From Bernardetia sp. MNP-M8 (GTDB taxonomy: Bacteria; Bacteroidota; Bacteroidia; Cytophagales; Bernardetiaceae): DNA of 64,000 nucleotides. Under the pieces are notes generated by a model. It searched no databases, was not told where the DNA came from, and saw nothing but the letters and a program-made list of their open reading frames with translations. A program made the position numbers and the translations under genes. This document shows, piece after piece, positions 8,603-17,813 of this stretch. Within the stretch, counting starts at the first letter, position 1, and the number at the start of each line of letters is the position of its first letter. The stretch spans positions 2,316,001 to 2,380,000 of the forward strand of contig NZ_CP147012.1 in the NCBI RefSeq assembly GCF_037126285.1, written 5' to 3'.

Positions 8603-9058
8603 CTATTTTTCTTGCCTTGCTTTTATTCTCAATTCATTTTCTATGTCTTCTTTTTTGCTATACATTCTAGTTAGCCATAATTTAGCTTTTTTAGGGTCTT
8701 CAAAAACTTCTATTTGATAGTCACCAAATGATCTCTTGACTTTATCAATGTATTCTTGTCTAAAAGCATCTTTAGAAACTAAAAAAGCCACTCTTCGAAG
8801 CGAACTTTTAGAAATATAATTAGGTATAAAATCAGTAATCATCCATTTTTGTGCCTCAGTTGAAACTACTTTTCCTTCTCTTGTATCAGTGAGCCAACGA
8901 GTAACTTCAAGTTCTACGGTTTTCTCATAAGCAATTTTTACTGCTGTTCTGTATTCTTCATCAGCTACAGCTCCTAACCATTTAAAAGAAATCATATCAT
9001 ACTCTCTATCATAGAACAGAAAGGCATTTTCCACTTCATATAAAACCATAATTTTCAT
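8603..9058 (-). CDS. Hypothetical protein, possible STAS/SpoIIAA-like fold
   Basis: The frame is open to 9124, but the first 22 codons look like upstream untranslated sequence, so I place the start at the ATG at 9056-9058 (MKIMVLYEVENAFLFYD). The 151-residue product is soluble. Its pattern (a hydrophobic strand start, WLTDTREG near residue 70, IADFIPNYI-like helix, then FLVSKD and DYQIEVFED near the end) resembles the small STAS/SpoIIAA-like proteins common in this phylum, which have no assigned role. No catalytic motif was seen. The neighbours are the Cys-motif protein gene downstream and the carotenoid desaturase gene upstream. Confidence 0.5.
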   Translation of the reverse strand: MKIMVLYEVENAFLFYDREYDMISFKWLGAVADEEYRTAVKIAYEKTVELEVTRWLTDTREGKVVSTEAQKWMITDFIPNYISKSSLRRVAFLVSKDAFRQEYIDKVKRSFGDYQIEVFEDPKKAKLWLTRMYSKKEDIENELRIKARQEK

Positions 9059-9147
9059 TTTGTTTAGTGATAATCTACAAAACCAATTCAAAAGTAAAAG
9101 GTTTTTAAACACTACAGGAAACAAAAAAAGACATAACTTCCTTAAAG

Positions 9148-10650
9148 TTAAGCATTTTCAATCATTTCTCCCACAATTTTGGCAGACGATAAAGCAAGTG
9201 GAATTCCTCCCCCTGGATGCACACTTCCCCCACAGAAATACAAACCTTTTGTTTTGGAAAAATTAGCATGTCTTAAAAAAGCTGCATAACGATTGTTGCT
9301 ACTATTGCCATACAAAGAGCCTCCTAAAGATGACGTTCTGAGTTCGATTTTCCGTGGGTCTAAAATGGATTCTGAAATAATATTTTCTTCTACATTTCGC
9401 ATGAGTATTCGTTCCAATTTTTTGATAATATCTTGTTTTGCCTTTTTTATCAAACCATCCCAGTCTTGCGAACCGTCGTTTAAGTTATGAGGTGCATTTA
9501 TCATTACAAACCAATTTTCACAGCCTTTTGGAGCATCGGTTTTGATATGTTTAGAAGAAACAAAAATATAAACTGTTGGGTCTTGGTAGAGTGTTTTTCC
9601 ATTAAAGAGAGCATTAAATTCTTTTCTATAATCTTTAGTAAAGAAGATATTATGTAAATCTAATTCTTTGTATTCAGCATTCATTCCCCAATAAAAAATG
9701 AGTGCTGAAGACGATTTTTGTTGTTGTAATAAAAACTCTGGAGCTTTTTCTTTTGGTAATAATTTTTTGTAGGTATGAACAATATCCATATTCGAAACAA
9801 CTACATCAAAATCTAAATTTTCTATTTGAGCATCTTTTATTTTAGAATCTTTGACTTTTATTCCTGTAATTCTATCACTTGCTTTATCAATAATTATTTC
9901 CTCTATTTTTTTATTAAAATGATATTTTACACCCAAATCTTCTCCCAATTTTACAAGAGCTTTAGTAATGTCAAACATTCCACCATTTGGCAAAAAAGCT
10001 CCTTTATTAAACTCTAAATGAGGAATTACATTCAAAAGTGCAGGTGCAACATAAGGCGAAGAACCGTTATAAGTGGCATATCGATTGAAAAGCTGAACCG
10101 TTTTTTCCTTCTCAAATTTAGAGCTATTTGCTTGGTTCATTGTCTTGAAAAGCTCTAATTTCCAAATTTGTGAAACTGCCTTTAGTGCCGTTTTATTAAA
10201 AAAAGTTTCTACTTTATGAAGCGAACGAGTAAGGAATAAATCAGCTGTCAAATCATATTTTTCTTTACTGTTTTTGAGAAATTTCAACACGTTTTCTTTG
10301 GGTTCGCCAATTTTTTCTTCTAGCTGACTAGCAAAAGTTTCTATGTCTGCGCTGACTTCTAATTTTGTTCCATCTTCCCAAAAATATTTATTGATGGTTT
10401 CTAGTTTTTTATACGAAAAATAATCTTCTACTTTCTTTCCAGACTTCAAAATCAATTCTTCCACACGCTCAGGAAGCGTAAAAAGAGAAGGCCCAGCATC
10501 ATAACGAAAACCATCTTTCCAAAACTCTGACAGTTTTCCACCTGCATAACTATTTGCTTCAAAAACTTCTACTTTATATCCTTTATTGGCTAAATGAATA
10601 GCTGTTCCTATTCCTGCGATTCCTGCTCCTATGATGGCTGCTTTTTTCAT
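9148..10650 (-). CDS. Phytoene desaturase family FAD oxidoreductase (CrtI/CrtD-like)
   Basis: This 500-residue flavoprotein of the carotenoid desaturase family inserts double bonds in C40 (or shorter) isoprenoids at the membrane. The N-terminal dinucleotide fold GAGIAGIGTAIHLANKG (8-24) with E34 for FAD and the AGGKL element (42-46) are intact. DAGPSLFTLP (56-65) is the form I associate with 1-hydroxycarotenoid 3,4-desaturase (CrtD) more than with phytoene desaturase CrtI. The C-terminus has the family motif FCGGSVHPGGGIPLALSSAK. No other crt genes are adjacent (no crtB, crtZ or crtY in the window), so the exact substrate cannot be set. An SRPBCC gene lies upstream in the same direction, 81 bases away. 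Confidence 0.8.
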   Translation of the reverse strand: MKKAAIIGAGIAGIGTAIHLANKGYKVEVFEANSYAGGKLSEFWKDGFRYDAGPSLFTLPERVEELILKSGKKVEDYFSYKKLETINKYFWEDGTKLEVSADIETFASQLEEKIGEPKENVLKFLKNSKEKYDLTADLFLTRSLHKVETFFNKTALKAVSQIWKLELFKTMNQANSSKFEKEKTVQLFNRYATYNGSSPYVAPALLNVIPHLEFNKGAFLPNGGMFDITKALVKLGEDLGVKYHFNKKIEEIIIDKASDRITGIKVKDSKIKDAQIENLDFDVVVSNMDIVHTYKKLLPKEKAPEFLLQQQKSSSALIFYWGMNAEYKELDLHNIFFTKDYRKEFNALFNGKTLYQDPTVYIFVSSKHIKTDAPKGCENWFVMINAPHNLNDGSQDWDGLIKKAKQDIIKKLERILMRNVEENIISESILDPRKIELRTSSLGGSLYGNSSNNRYAAFLRHANFSKTKGLYFCGGSVHPGGGIPLALSSAKIVGEMIENA

Positions 10651-10731
10651 TAAAACGTAACTTAATTCTAGTTTGATTTTACTGATATATAATTACAAAA
10701 TTAAGTTTTATGTTTTAATATCAGTCTTATT

Positions 10732-11169
10732 TTATAGTTTTTCAGCTAATTCTTTTAGTTTTTGATTCATCAACTCAAAGCCTTTTCTAGTATTTTTATC
10801 TAACTGACTTTTGAAAATAGGAACAAGCAAACCTTTAAAATTTTCGTTTTGAATAAATGTAGTTGTTCCATCTTGGTTGTCGATGAGCTTAAAATGATGT
10901 TCTCCATCAAATAATCCTTTAAAAAGTAAATTTCCTAACCAAACAAATTCTTTATTTTCATCAAAAACAAGAACTTTTGGCATAAAGGTCATTAAATTAG
11001 AATCAGGAGGCTGAATTTTAGCTGTTATTTTATTTCCTACTTTTGGATTTCCTTCTATAAATTTTATGAATGGATTCCAATTTGGGTAATTTTTAAAATC
11101 TGTCAGAATTGACCAGATTTTTTGAGCAGGAGAATGGATGATAATCGACGTTTGAATTTGATAAGCCAT
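10732..11169 (-). CDS. SRPBCC (START-like) domain protein
   Basis: This 145-residue single-domain protein has the helix-grip fold that binds hydrophobic ligands (polyketide cyclase/Bet v1-like). It starts with the typical strand and VWxxLxDFxNYPNWNP-type segment (IWSILTDFKNYPNWNPFIKF, 23-42). The ligand and role are unknown. A paralogue with the same segment lies at 63223-63657. The gene is on the same strand as, and just upstream of, the carotenoid desaturase homologue, so a lipid-related role is possible but only inferred. Confidence 0.72.
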   Translation of the reverse strand: MAYQIQTSIIIHSPAQKIWSILTDFKNYPNWNPFIKFIEGNPKVGNKITAKIQPPDSNLMTFMPKVLVFDENKEFVWLGNLLFKGLFDGEHHFKLIDNQDGTTTFIQNENFKGLLVPIFKSQLDKNTRKGFELMNQKLKELAEKL

Positions 11170-11287
11170 AATGTTTTTAATGTAGGTGATATTTGTTTCT
11201 TAGTTGAATAAGACAAATATCCGTTTTATCAAAATTCAATTTCTTGATCTATATCAAGAAAATTCTATCCTTTATTTGTTAGATAGA

Positions 11288-11875
11288 TTATAATTCAAGC
11301 TGTTTTTTTCGAATTCTACTCAATGTTTCAGGACTCATTCCCAAAAGAGAAGCAATATATTGTAAAGGAACTTGATTAAAAATTTCATTATTCATATCAA
11401 AATAGGCATTGTATCTTTCTTCTGCATTCATAGAAAGGTGACTAAAAACTCTGTTTTCTACCATTTCAAAACATTTTACAATAAACATTTTTTCAAAGTC
11501 AAACCACTTGGGTTCTATACTTTCAATTTTATTGTAATCACTTCTTTTTATGATATAAATTTCTGTATCTACTAAGGCTTGCATATTCCAACGAGATGGT
11601 TTTTCGAACATAAAGCCTGAAATATCTGTCACAAAATAACCTTTTGTAGAAATCCATTGTGTAACTTCTCTGTCTTCTTTTAAAACATAAATGCGTAACA
11701 AACCACTTTTGATAAAACAAAGTTTGTCACAACGTTTATTTTCTTTTAGGAAAAACTCTCCTTTTTTGAGTGTTGTTAGTTTAAACAAATCACTTACCTT
11801 ACGCAACTTTTCAGCTTGTTGAATGCCAAAATAAGAATTGATATATGTTTCTAACTCTGTAAGTGATGTGTTCAT
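11288..11875 (-). CDS. Crp/Fnr-family transcriptional regulator
   Basis: This 195-residue protein has an N-terminal cyclic-nucleotide-binding-type beta barrel (about 30-120, LKKGEFFLKENKRCDKLCFIK-like start) and a short C-terminal helix-turn-helix (QYIASLLGMSPETLSRIRKK, 171-190). It lacks Fnr-type Fe-S cysteines. Proteins of this shape in Bacteroidota often respond to an unknown small ligand rather than cAMP. It begins 18 bases after the stop of the MSEP-CTERM gene, so the two are probably co-transcribed. Confidence 0.8.
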   Translation of the reverse strand: MNTSLTELETYINSYFGIQQAEKLRKVSDLFKLTTLKKGEFFLKENKRCDKLCFIKSGLLRIYVLKEDREVTQWISTKGYFVTDISGFMFEKPSRWNMQALVDTEIYIIKRSDYNKIESIEPKWFDFEKMFIVKCFEMVENRVFSHLSMNAEERYNAYFDMNNEIFNQVPLQYIASLLGMSPETLSRIRKKQLEL

Positions 11876-11893
11876 AAATTTATACTCATTGAA

Positions 11894-14818
11894 TCAAGAT
11901 TTGATTTTATATTTTATCAAAAACAGAACTCCAAAAATTGCCATAAAAATCCAAAGACTAGGTTCTGACGAGCGTCTTGCATCTGTCAAATCTAATAATC
12001 GTTTTCCACTCAAAACTTCTTCTTGTTTTTTCAAAAGTGCATTTCGTTGTGCTTCCGTTTCCAAAACCATAAAGGTAGTAACAGGTGTGAGAATGCGAGC
12101 TGTAAAACTTTTTTGAACTTGCTCTAACCATCTTTTTTCAGCTTGTGTTGGATATAAAGCCATTGTTTCATTGAGATTTTGCAAAGACAAAGCCTGTGCA
12201 TATTTTGGTAGTTTTTCAAAGGCTTCTATATCTGCACTTGTGATTTCTTCTTTTTTATCAAATTCGGTAATGGGTAAAGTAATTCCATTTTTAATAGAAA
12301 TTGGTAAAAAGTAATTCCCTTTCTGTTTTACTTCTCTGATTGAAATTTTATCAACTGGTTCTCCTAACATTTTAAAATGCTCAAAATTTTGAAGCATAAT
12401 TCTATTATTTGAAGCCAATTCATAAAACTCAAACCCTTCTGGAACATACTTTTTCCATTCGTGTAAAGAACCTGTCCAAACGCCATCTTCTAGCTCGTCA
12501 CTTACAACTACAATAATCGGATAAGTAGCTTTATCAGAATTATCAAGATTCAAGTTTTGTAAATAGTTTTCTAGCCAAATTTTCTTGACAGCTTTCTCTA
12601 AAAAGAATCCACCTTTGTTTGTATTCTTTAAATAATCTTCCTTCCAATTCGTTTCTAAGTCATTTACTTCAAAATCAACAAGCGTATATTTTGATTCTAA
12701 ATTAGTTTGTAATGGATTATTTGATACAAATTTCTCTATTCTCTCAATATATTTTTCTTTACCTATTCCTCCGTGTTTCGAATTATCCAAAATAAAATGA
12801 TAATAAGGTTTTCTTGTAATCGTTTTTAAATCTGTTAATTCTTTAGCAGAAATATAATTTGAATTAGATGTAGTTTTGAAGTTTGCAGTGTTATCTTTTG
12901 AATAATCTTTAACATTGACACCAATTCCATTTGTATTAGTAATCAGTACCTTATCTGTCAAATCTTCTTTTTTTCCTAAGAAAACAGTTGTCGAATCATC
13001 TATTTTTAACTCAAAAGGTTCAGCATGTAGAATTTCAAATCCTGTTTTTCTATATTCATTTCTAATAAACGGAAAAACACGAAAACCCAATTTTCCTTTA
13101 TCATTATAATAAATAATTCCAGGGTCTTTACGAGTATTTACAATCTGACGATAGACCCATAAAGCTGTTTTTTTCTCTGCCAAAAGAGCTTCTACTTTTT
13201 CTTCTCCGACATACAAATAATAATTGCTGATAAATGCACCTTCTGGCAAATCAAAAAAAGTAGCATATTCTCGTTGTCCAAAATTTTCGTCTGCATTATG
13301 CAAAACCAAATCTACTTGACTTATCCAAGCATTTTGTTTCTCATTAAAAACTGAGGTGATTTTTGTTTTATCTATTTTTACTGTATTATCTCCTTTTCCT
13401 GTTTCAAAATTTCTATTTTGATTAATTTGTCCTTGCCAAAAACGCCATGTATCAGTTGGTTTGGGCATATCTTCTCCTACAAAAACATTATTCAAAAGAT
13501 TTATTTTTGATTCGGAAAGTGTCATGTTATCCAAAACAAGCCATTTATAAAAGCTATCTAACAACGGAATTCCATCATTTCCAATACTCAACCAATCTCT
13601 ATTTCTACGCACTTTAAAATTTTCTATGTGGCTCAAAGTTGCTGAAATAGAATTTGGATTTGGAGTACTTTTATTTTCATCATAATCAGAACTATACAAA
13701 TAATCTAAGCCTTTATGTAGTTGAACTCTGTCATAATAAGTATTTAATGAAAAAGCTAAAGGAACAATTAGGGCAGCAACTAAAAAACTAATAAATAGCG
13801 AAGAACTAGAATAATTTTTGGTTAGATAATCATAATCTTGATAGAGTTGTTGCGCATGAATAAGAAACAAAACCAAAGGAGTTAACATCAAAAGACCAAA
13901 ACCAATAATTACCATAATTACAGAAAGAGGCGTAAATGGCATAAAAACAACCATAAAATAAACTGTATAAGGAAAAACAAAGGCTTTTAAGAGAAAATGA
14001 AAAAAACGATATTTGTATAATTTAAAAGAAGAAGAAGGAGTAATCAGAATAATAGCAGCAAAAAGTGCAAAACTGAAAAACCAAACACTTTGAAAGTTTC
14101 CTAGTGGGTTATCTAGTTCTTTACTCAAATAAAGTCCTACTAATGGAAAAGCTCCTATAAATAAAATTTCTAAAACTCTGCGAAGATGAGGAAATTTATT
14201 GTTGAGATAAGCCAAATAAACTAATCTAAACAGCCAAAATAAAGCAGAAATAATCATGACAGACATCAAAATTGTCATGGCAAATTCTGTGAATTTATAA
14301 GAGAAGGCTTGATTTAGAAATGGAACGAGAAGTGTGATAGACAAATAAATAGCCAATGGAATAACCAGAATTGCCCAAAAATGATAACTTGACTCTTCTT
14401 CTTTTCCTGTAAAATGAACCACAGCCACAATAATGGCATGCAACATAGAAGGAAAAACAAACATACCCATAAAACTCTGCACATCAGTAACACCCTGAAT
14501 CCAATCAGGAACAGAACGAGGAACTAAATCGTGTGCTTGCAAATAATAAGAAAGCATTAAAAACAAATAAATTGCAACCGTAACGACCGACCAAATACCA
14601 TTTACAGGTTTTGAGTGATAGGTCAAATATCCAGCATAAATAGTTTGAGCAATGATAACTCCTAAAAAACTAAAACCATAGACATACCAATTATTTACTA
14701 TACGTTCATCTAACTCCATTCCAAAAACTTGAAAAGCATTGTAGTAAATAATAAAAAGAGTCAGTTGTGGAAGGATAGTAGAAAAAAATATCCAACGAGG
14801 ATGCAAAAATGGATTCAT
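11894..14818 (-). CDS. MSEP-CTERM sorting-domain protein with VIT-like domain (exosortase substrate)
   Basis: This large membrane protein of 974 residues has about ten hydrophobic helices in residues 10-375 and then a long soluble region. Its middle (about 495-620, with REYATFFDLPEGAFISNYYL and WVYRQIVNTRKDPG) looks like a VIT (inter-alpha-trypsin inhibitor) domain, followed by a region where a von Willebrand-type domain would lie. The C-terminus has the tripartite exosortase signal: SSEPS (about 950), a hydrophobic helix (LWIFMAIFGVLFLI) and a basic end (KYKIKS). This matches the MSEP-CTERM family (TIGR04286 as I recall), whose members are thought to be processed by a dedicated exosortase. 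No exosortase gene is visible here. A Crp-type regulator gene lies 18 bases downstream. The cellular role is unknown. Confidence 0.75.
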   Translation of the reverse strand: MNPFLHPRWIFFSTILPQLTLFIIYYNAFQVFGMELDERIVNNWYVYGFSFLGVIIAQTIYAGYLTYHSKPVNGIWSVVTVAIYLFLMLSYYLQAHDLVPRSVPDWIQGVTDVQSFMGMFVFPSMLHAIIVAVVHFTGKEEESSYHFWAILVIPLAIYLSITLLVPFLNQAFSYKFTEFAMTILMSVMIISALFWLFRLVYLAYLNNKFPHLRRVLEILFIGAFPLVGLYLSKELDNPLGNFQSVWFFSFALFAAIILITPSSSFKLYKYRFFHFLLKAFVFPYTVYFMVVFMPFTPLSVIMVIIGFGLLMLTPLVLFLIHAQQLYQDYDYLTKNYSSSSLFISFLVAALIVPLAFSLNTYYDRVQLHKGLDYLYSSDYDENKSTPNPNSISATLSHIENFKVRRNRDWLSIGNDGIPLLDSFYKWLVLDNMTLSESKINLLNNVFVGEDMPKPTDTWRFWQGQINQNRNFETGKGDNTVKIDKTKITSVFNEKQNAWISQVDLVLHNADENFGQREYATFFDLPEGAFISNYYLYVGEEKVEALLAEKKTALWVYRQIVNTRKDPGIIYYNDKGKLGFRVFPFIRNEYRKTGFEILHAEPFELKIDDSTTVFLGKKEDLTDKVLITNTNGIGVNVKDYSKDNTANFKTTSNSNYISAKELTDLKTITRKPYYHFILDNSKHGGIGKEKYIERIEKFVSNNPLQTNLESKYTLVDFEVNDLETNWKEDYLKNTNKGGFFLEKAVKKIWLENYLQNLNLDNSDKATYPIIVVVSDELEDGVWTGSLHEWKKYVPEGFEFYELASNNRIMLQNFEHFKMLGEPVDKISIREVKQKGNYFLPISIKNGITLPITEFDKKEEITSADIEAFEKLPKYAQALSLQNLNETMALYPTQAEKRWLEQVQKSFTARILTPVTTFMVLETEAQRNALLKKQEEVLSGKRLLDLTDARRSSEPSLWIFMAIFGVLFLIKYKIKS

Positions 14819-14926
14819 AGTTTTTATATTTTTACTAACAGACAGGGATGTCTATTATACAAGTATCAAATTACTAATTTTCTTTCTTAAATGATGCAAA
14901 ACGGAATTAAATTGCATAAAATTAAT

Positions 14927-16159
14927 CTATATCAATCCAGAAACCACACCATTCAAAACAACAAAACGCTTTTGTGGATTTTCTATATTTTCAAATACTA
15001 AATTTGGATTACTTTCAAGTGCTATTTTTTCACTTTGCATTACAAGAGCATAATTTTCAAAATTATGTTCTTCGTGTCCGTAAAAGGTAGATAAATCTCC
15101 AATATCAACTATTTCACTTTTAAAAAGATACTGATGTTCTTTTATATCAAATTTAGAATGTCTTTCAAAAGCTATATCTGCTCTAAATTTTACAAACTGA
15201 GGAAATTCTATTTCTACATTCCTCAAAATGACATCATAAAACTGTGTTCCATTTAAAGGTAATTTTTCGTAGGCCTCTATTGATTTGTCTTTATGCAAAT
15301 TATTTGCAACTGATAAAAGTCCATTCAAAATAGAAACATAATTATACTTTCTAACTTCCTGTTTTTCCCAGTCGTTTGGATAATGCCCCGATTCTATCAA
15401 AATTGTTCCGTAGCCTAATTTCTGAAAGCCATCTCCAAAAGCACGAGGTTCGAATTCATCGTCATATTTTGCCATTTTCCCACCTAATTCTTTTTCTAAT
15501 CCTTCCACCATTAAAGAAATTACTTGCATGGCTTCTAAACGTCGCATTCCTCCTTTTTTAATAGTTGTTTCTTTATCAAAAGCAGGTGCAAGAAAAGCAA
15601 GAGTAGTTGGAACTGGATTTTTACCAACAGAATATTTTGAGCGTTGGTCGTGCAAATTAAAACTGAAATGAGGCTGTACTTTTGCTGCTAAGTCTATGAG
15701 TAAATTTGCTTCTGGTGTTTGTCGTTGAAGAAAATCTCTATTCATATCAATTCCTTGAGCTGTTCTGCGTGTAAAAAGTGCTGTTCCATCAGGATTCAGA
15801 ACAGGAACAAAATGCAGCGTGAAATGACTTTTAAGTATTTCTACTAACTTTTTATCTTCATCTGTGATTGGATTTTCTAAGAAATGAAAAATATCTAAAA
15901 GTGCCATGGTTGCTGTCGGTTCGTTTCCATGCATTTGAGACCATAGCAAAACAGGTGTTTTTCCATTTCCAAAAGTAAGATGATAAACAGGTCGTTTTTG
16001 GGCAGATTCTCCTAACTTTTTTAGTTCAAAATTAGAATTTTGCTTTTTTATTGTATCAAATAAAACTTGATTGAACTCTTCAGGCTGAAAATGTCTATAT
16101 ACAAGTAATCTTTCTTTGTAGAGAGAATAGTTTTCTAAAAGTTGGGATGTAAAATTCAT
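14927..16159 (-). CDS. M14-family zinc carboxypeptidase-like protein
   Basis: This 410-residue protein of the metallocarboxypeptidase fold has the zinc ligands H77 and E80 in QMHGNEP and H170 in FNLHDQ. The substrate-binding motifs NPDG (122-125) and MNRDF (139-143) and the catalytic glutamate E256 in ILIESGHYP are present. No signal peptide is visible, so it probably acts in the cytoplasm, perhaps on peptides or cell-wall fragments. The C-terminal 130 residues form a separate domain of unknown role. It lies 108 bases upstream of the MSEP-CTERM gene on the same strand. Confidence 0.85.
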   Translation of the reverse strand: MNFTSQLLENYSLYKERLLVYRHFQPEEFNQVLFDTIKKQNSNFELKKLGESAQKRPVYHLTFGNGKTPVLLWSQMHGNEPTATMALLDIFHFLENPITDEDKKLVEILKSHFTLHFVPVLNPDGTALFTRRTAQGIDMNRDFLQRQTPEANLLIDLAAKVQPHFSFNLHDQRSKYSVGKNPVPTTLAFLAPAFDKETTIKKGGMRRLEAMQVISLMVEGLEKELGGKMAKYDDEFEPRAFGDGFQKLGYGTILIESGHYPNDWEKQEVRKYNYVSILNGLLSVANNLHKDKSIEAYEKLPLNGTQFYDVILRNVEIEFPQFVKFRADIAFERHSKFDIKEHQYLFKSEIVDIGDLSTFYGHEEHNFENYALVMQSEKIALESNPNLVFENIENPQKRFVVLNGVVSGLI

Positions 16160-16329
16160 TTAAACTGCTTTTATTGTAGGATTATAAATGATTGTCTATT
16201 TTTTTAAAGTTACTTAGGAATCAGTTTTTCTATAAATTATCTTTGTTGATTAATCTGATAAAAACACCTATTTTTCAAACAACTTGAATTTATTAATTTA
16301 GTTTGAAGTTCACAAAAAATCAAATCAGT

Positions 16330-16467
16330 ATGAAAAATCTAAAAAAATCATTTCAAGAATGGTATCAGAAATACAAAAAATATCTTTACGTAGAACCTCT
16401 TATGTACGGAACAATGATTTTGATAATCATCATCAGTATAATTCTAGTAAAGATATTTAAAGATTAA
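16330..16467 (+). CDS. Small 45-residue single-pass membrane protein
   Basis: An ATG frame encodes a basic, aromatic N-terminal half (MKNLKKSFQEWYQKYKKYLY) and one strong membrane helix (MILIIIISIILVKIF), ending KD. The composition is typical of small inner-membrane proteins of unknown role, with a cytosolic N-terminus by the positive-inside rule. It is alone on the plus strand between two minus-strand genes (peptidase and MscS). No family is recognised. Confidence 0.5.
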   Translation: MKNLKKSFQEWYQKYKKYLYVEPLMYGTMILIIIISIILVKIFKD

Positions 16468-16503
16468 ATAACAAAGAGACCAAAGAGATTAATTAACGAT
16501 TCT

Positions 16504-17358
16504 CTAGCTGTTTTTGGTGTCTTCGCTAACGACATTTTCTGTCTTCATCCAAACTGTACGTTGAGGAAATGGAATTTCAATTCCTGCTTCGTCCATTTTA
16601 TATTTTAATTCTTCAATCAAATCATTATGTACAGACCAATAATCTGGAGTTTTTGCCCAAGAGCGCACAGCAATATTAACTGAGCTATCTCCCAAACTAG
16701 TTACTACAATAACTGGATTTGAAGGGGCATCTCCTTCTTTCAAAACAAGTGGATGTGCATTTGCTGCTTTTGACATAATTTCTTTTGCTGTTTTTATATC
16801 ATCTCCATAGCTAATTCCAATTGTGATATCTACTCTTCTGATTGGTTCTCTTGAGTAGTTTGTGATTGGACTATTTGAAAGCTCTCCATTTGGAATAATA
16901 ATGAGTTTGTTGTCTGTTGTATTCAGAAGTGTATAAAAAATCTGAATTTCTTTTACTGTTCCGAGCATTCCTTTAGCCTCAATGAACTCTCCTATACGAT
17001 ATGGTTTTAAAAGAATAATCAAAACTCCTCCAGCAAAATTAGACAAACTTCCTTGTAGAGCTAAGCCAATTGCCAAACCAGCAGCACCAATAATTGCAGC
17101 AAAAGAAGTAGTATCAATTCCGACAATAGAAGCAACGACAATGAACAAAAGAACTTTTAAAAGAACTCCAATAATGCTTGTCAAAAAGTTTGCTAATGCT
17201 AAATCATTAATGGCTTTATGCAATGCTTTTTTGATAAGTTTGATAATGAAACCGACGACTACCCAGCCAATAACGAGTGCAATTAAAGCATAAACTACTT
17301 TAAGTCCATAGGTTACTAGAAGTTCTTCAATATTTATATTTTTGATGTCAAAATCCAT
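16504..17358 (-). CDS. Small-conductance mechanosensitive channel, MscS family
   Basis: This 284-residue inner-membrane protein has three membrane helices in about 1-110. The pore helix is recognisable from its Gly/Ala pattern (IIGAAGLAIGLALQGSLSNF, about 88-107), followed by the beta domain (PYRIGEFIEAKGMLGTV, IIIPNGELSNSPITNYS). It opens under membrane tension and releases solutes during hypo-osmotic shock. The length matches E. coli MscS closely. It is monocistronic, divergent from the rnr gene across a 455-bp spacer. Confidence 0.92.
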   Translation of the reverse strand: MDFDIKNINIEELLVTYGLKVVYALIALVIGWVVVGFIIKLIKKALHKAINDLALANFLTSIIGVLLKVLLFIVVASIVGIDTTSFAAIIGAAGLAIGLALQGSLSNFAGGVLIILLKPYRIGEFIEAKGMLGTVKEIQIFYTLLNTTDNKLIIIPNGELSNSPITNYSREPIRRVDITIGISYGDDIKTAKEIMSKAANAHPLVLKEGDAPSNPVIVVTSLGDSSVNIAVRSWAKTPDYWSVHNDLIEELKYKMDEAGIEIPFPQRTVWMKTENVVSEDTKNS

Positions 17359-17813
17359 AAGTAGTTGTTATTTTTTTATTAAACGATTAAAATTAAAATA
17401 CATAAAAACAAACTTTTGCTCGTCTTTTTATGTTTAATTCATAAAGATAAGGGAATTGGTGGTAGTATTCCAAATCAAAAACCCCTTGTCAATTAAGCTC
17501 ATATTTGCAAAAAAAGTCTTTTTGAACTTTATTAGCTTCTTTATTGGTTAGGCATTTGTAGTTAGATAGTTATAATTTTCAAATCGCAATTATTTCATGT
17601 AATTTGCAATTAATTATTTTTTAGACTTTTATTTATTTCCTAATAATACAGAAAAGAGAAAAAAGAGAGAATAAAACAATCATTTTTTAAACTATATATT
17701 CAAACAAACACAATTTAAACACTTACGAAATTAGAAGAATCTAAAAATAGATTAGAATGACTAATTCTGATTTAACTCTTTAGTTTTTAGCTTCTAACTT
17801 CTAACTTTATTAT
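17359..17813. other. Divergent spacer between mscS-like gene and rnr
   Basis: The AT-rich spacer holds no credible ORF. Before rnr there is a short tandem-like stretch (GCTTCTAACTTCTAACTTT near 17791-17809). No hairpin or regulatory site could be supported. Confidence 0.35.
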
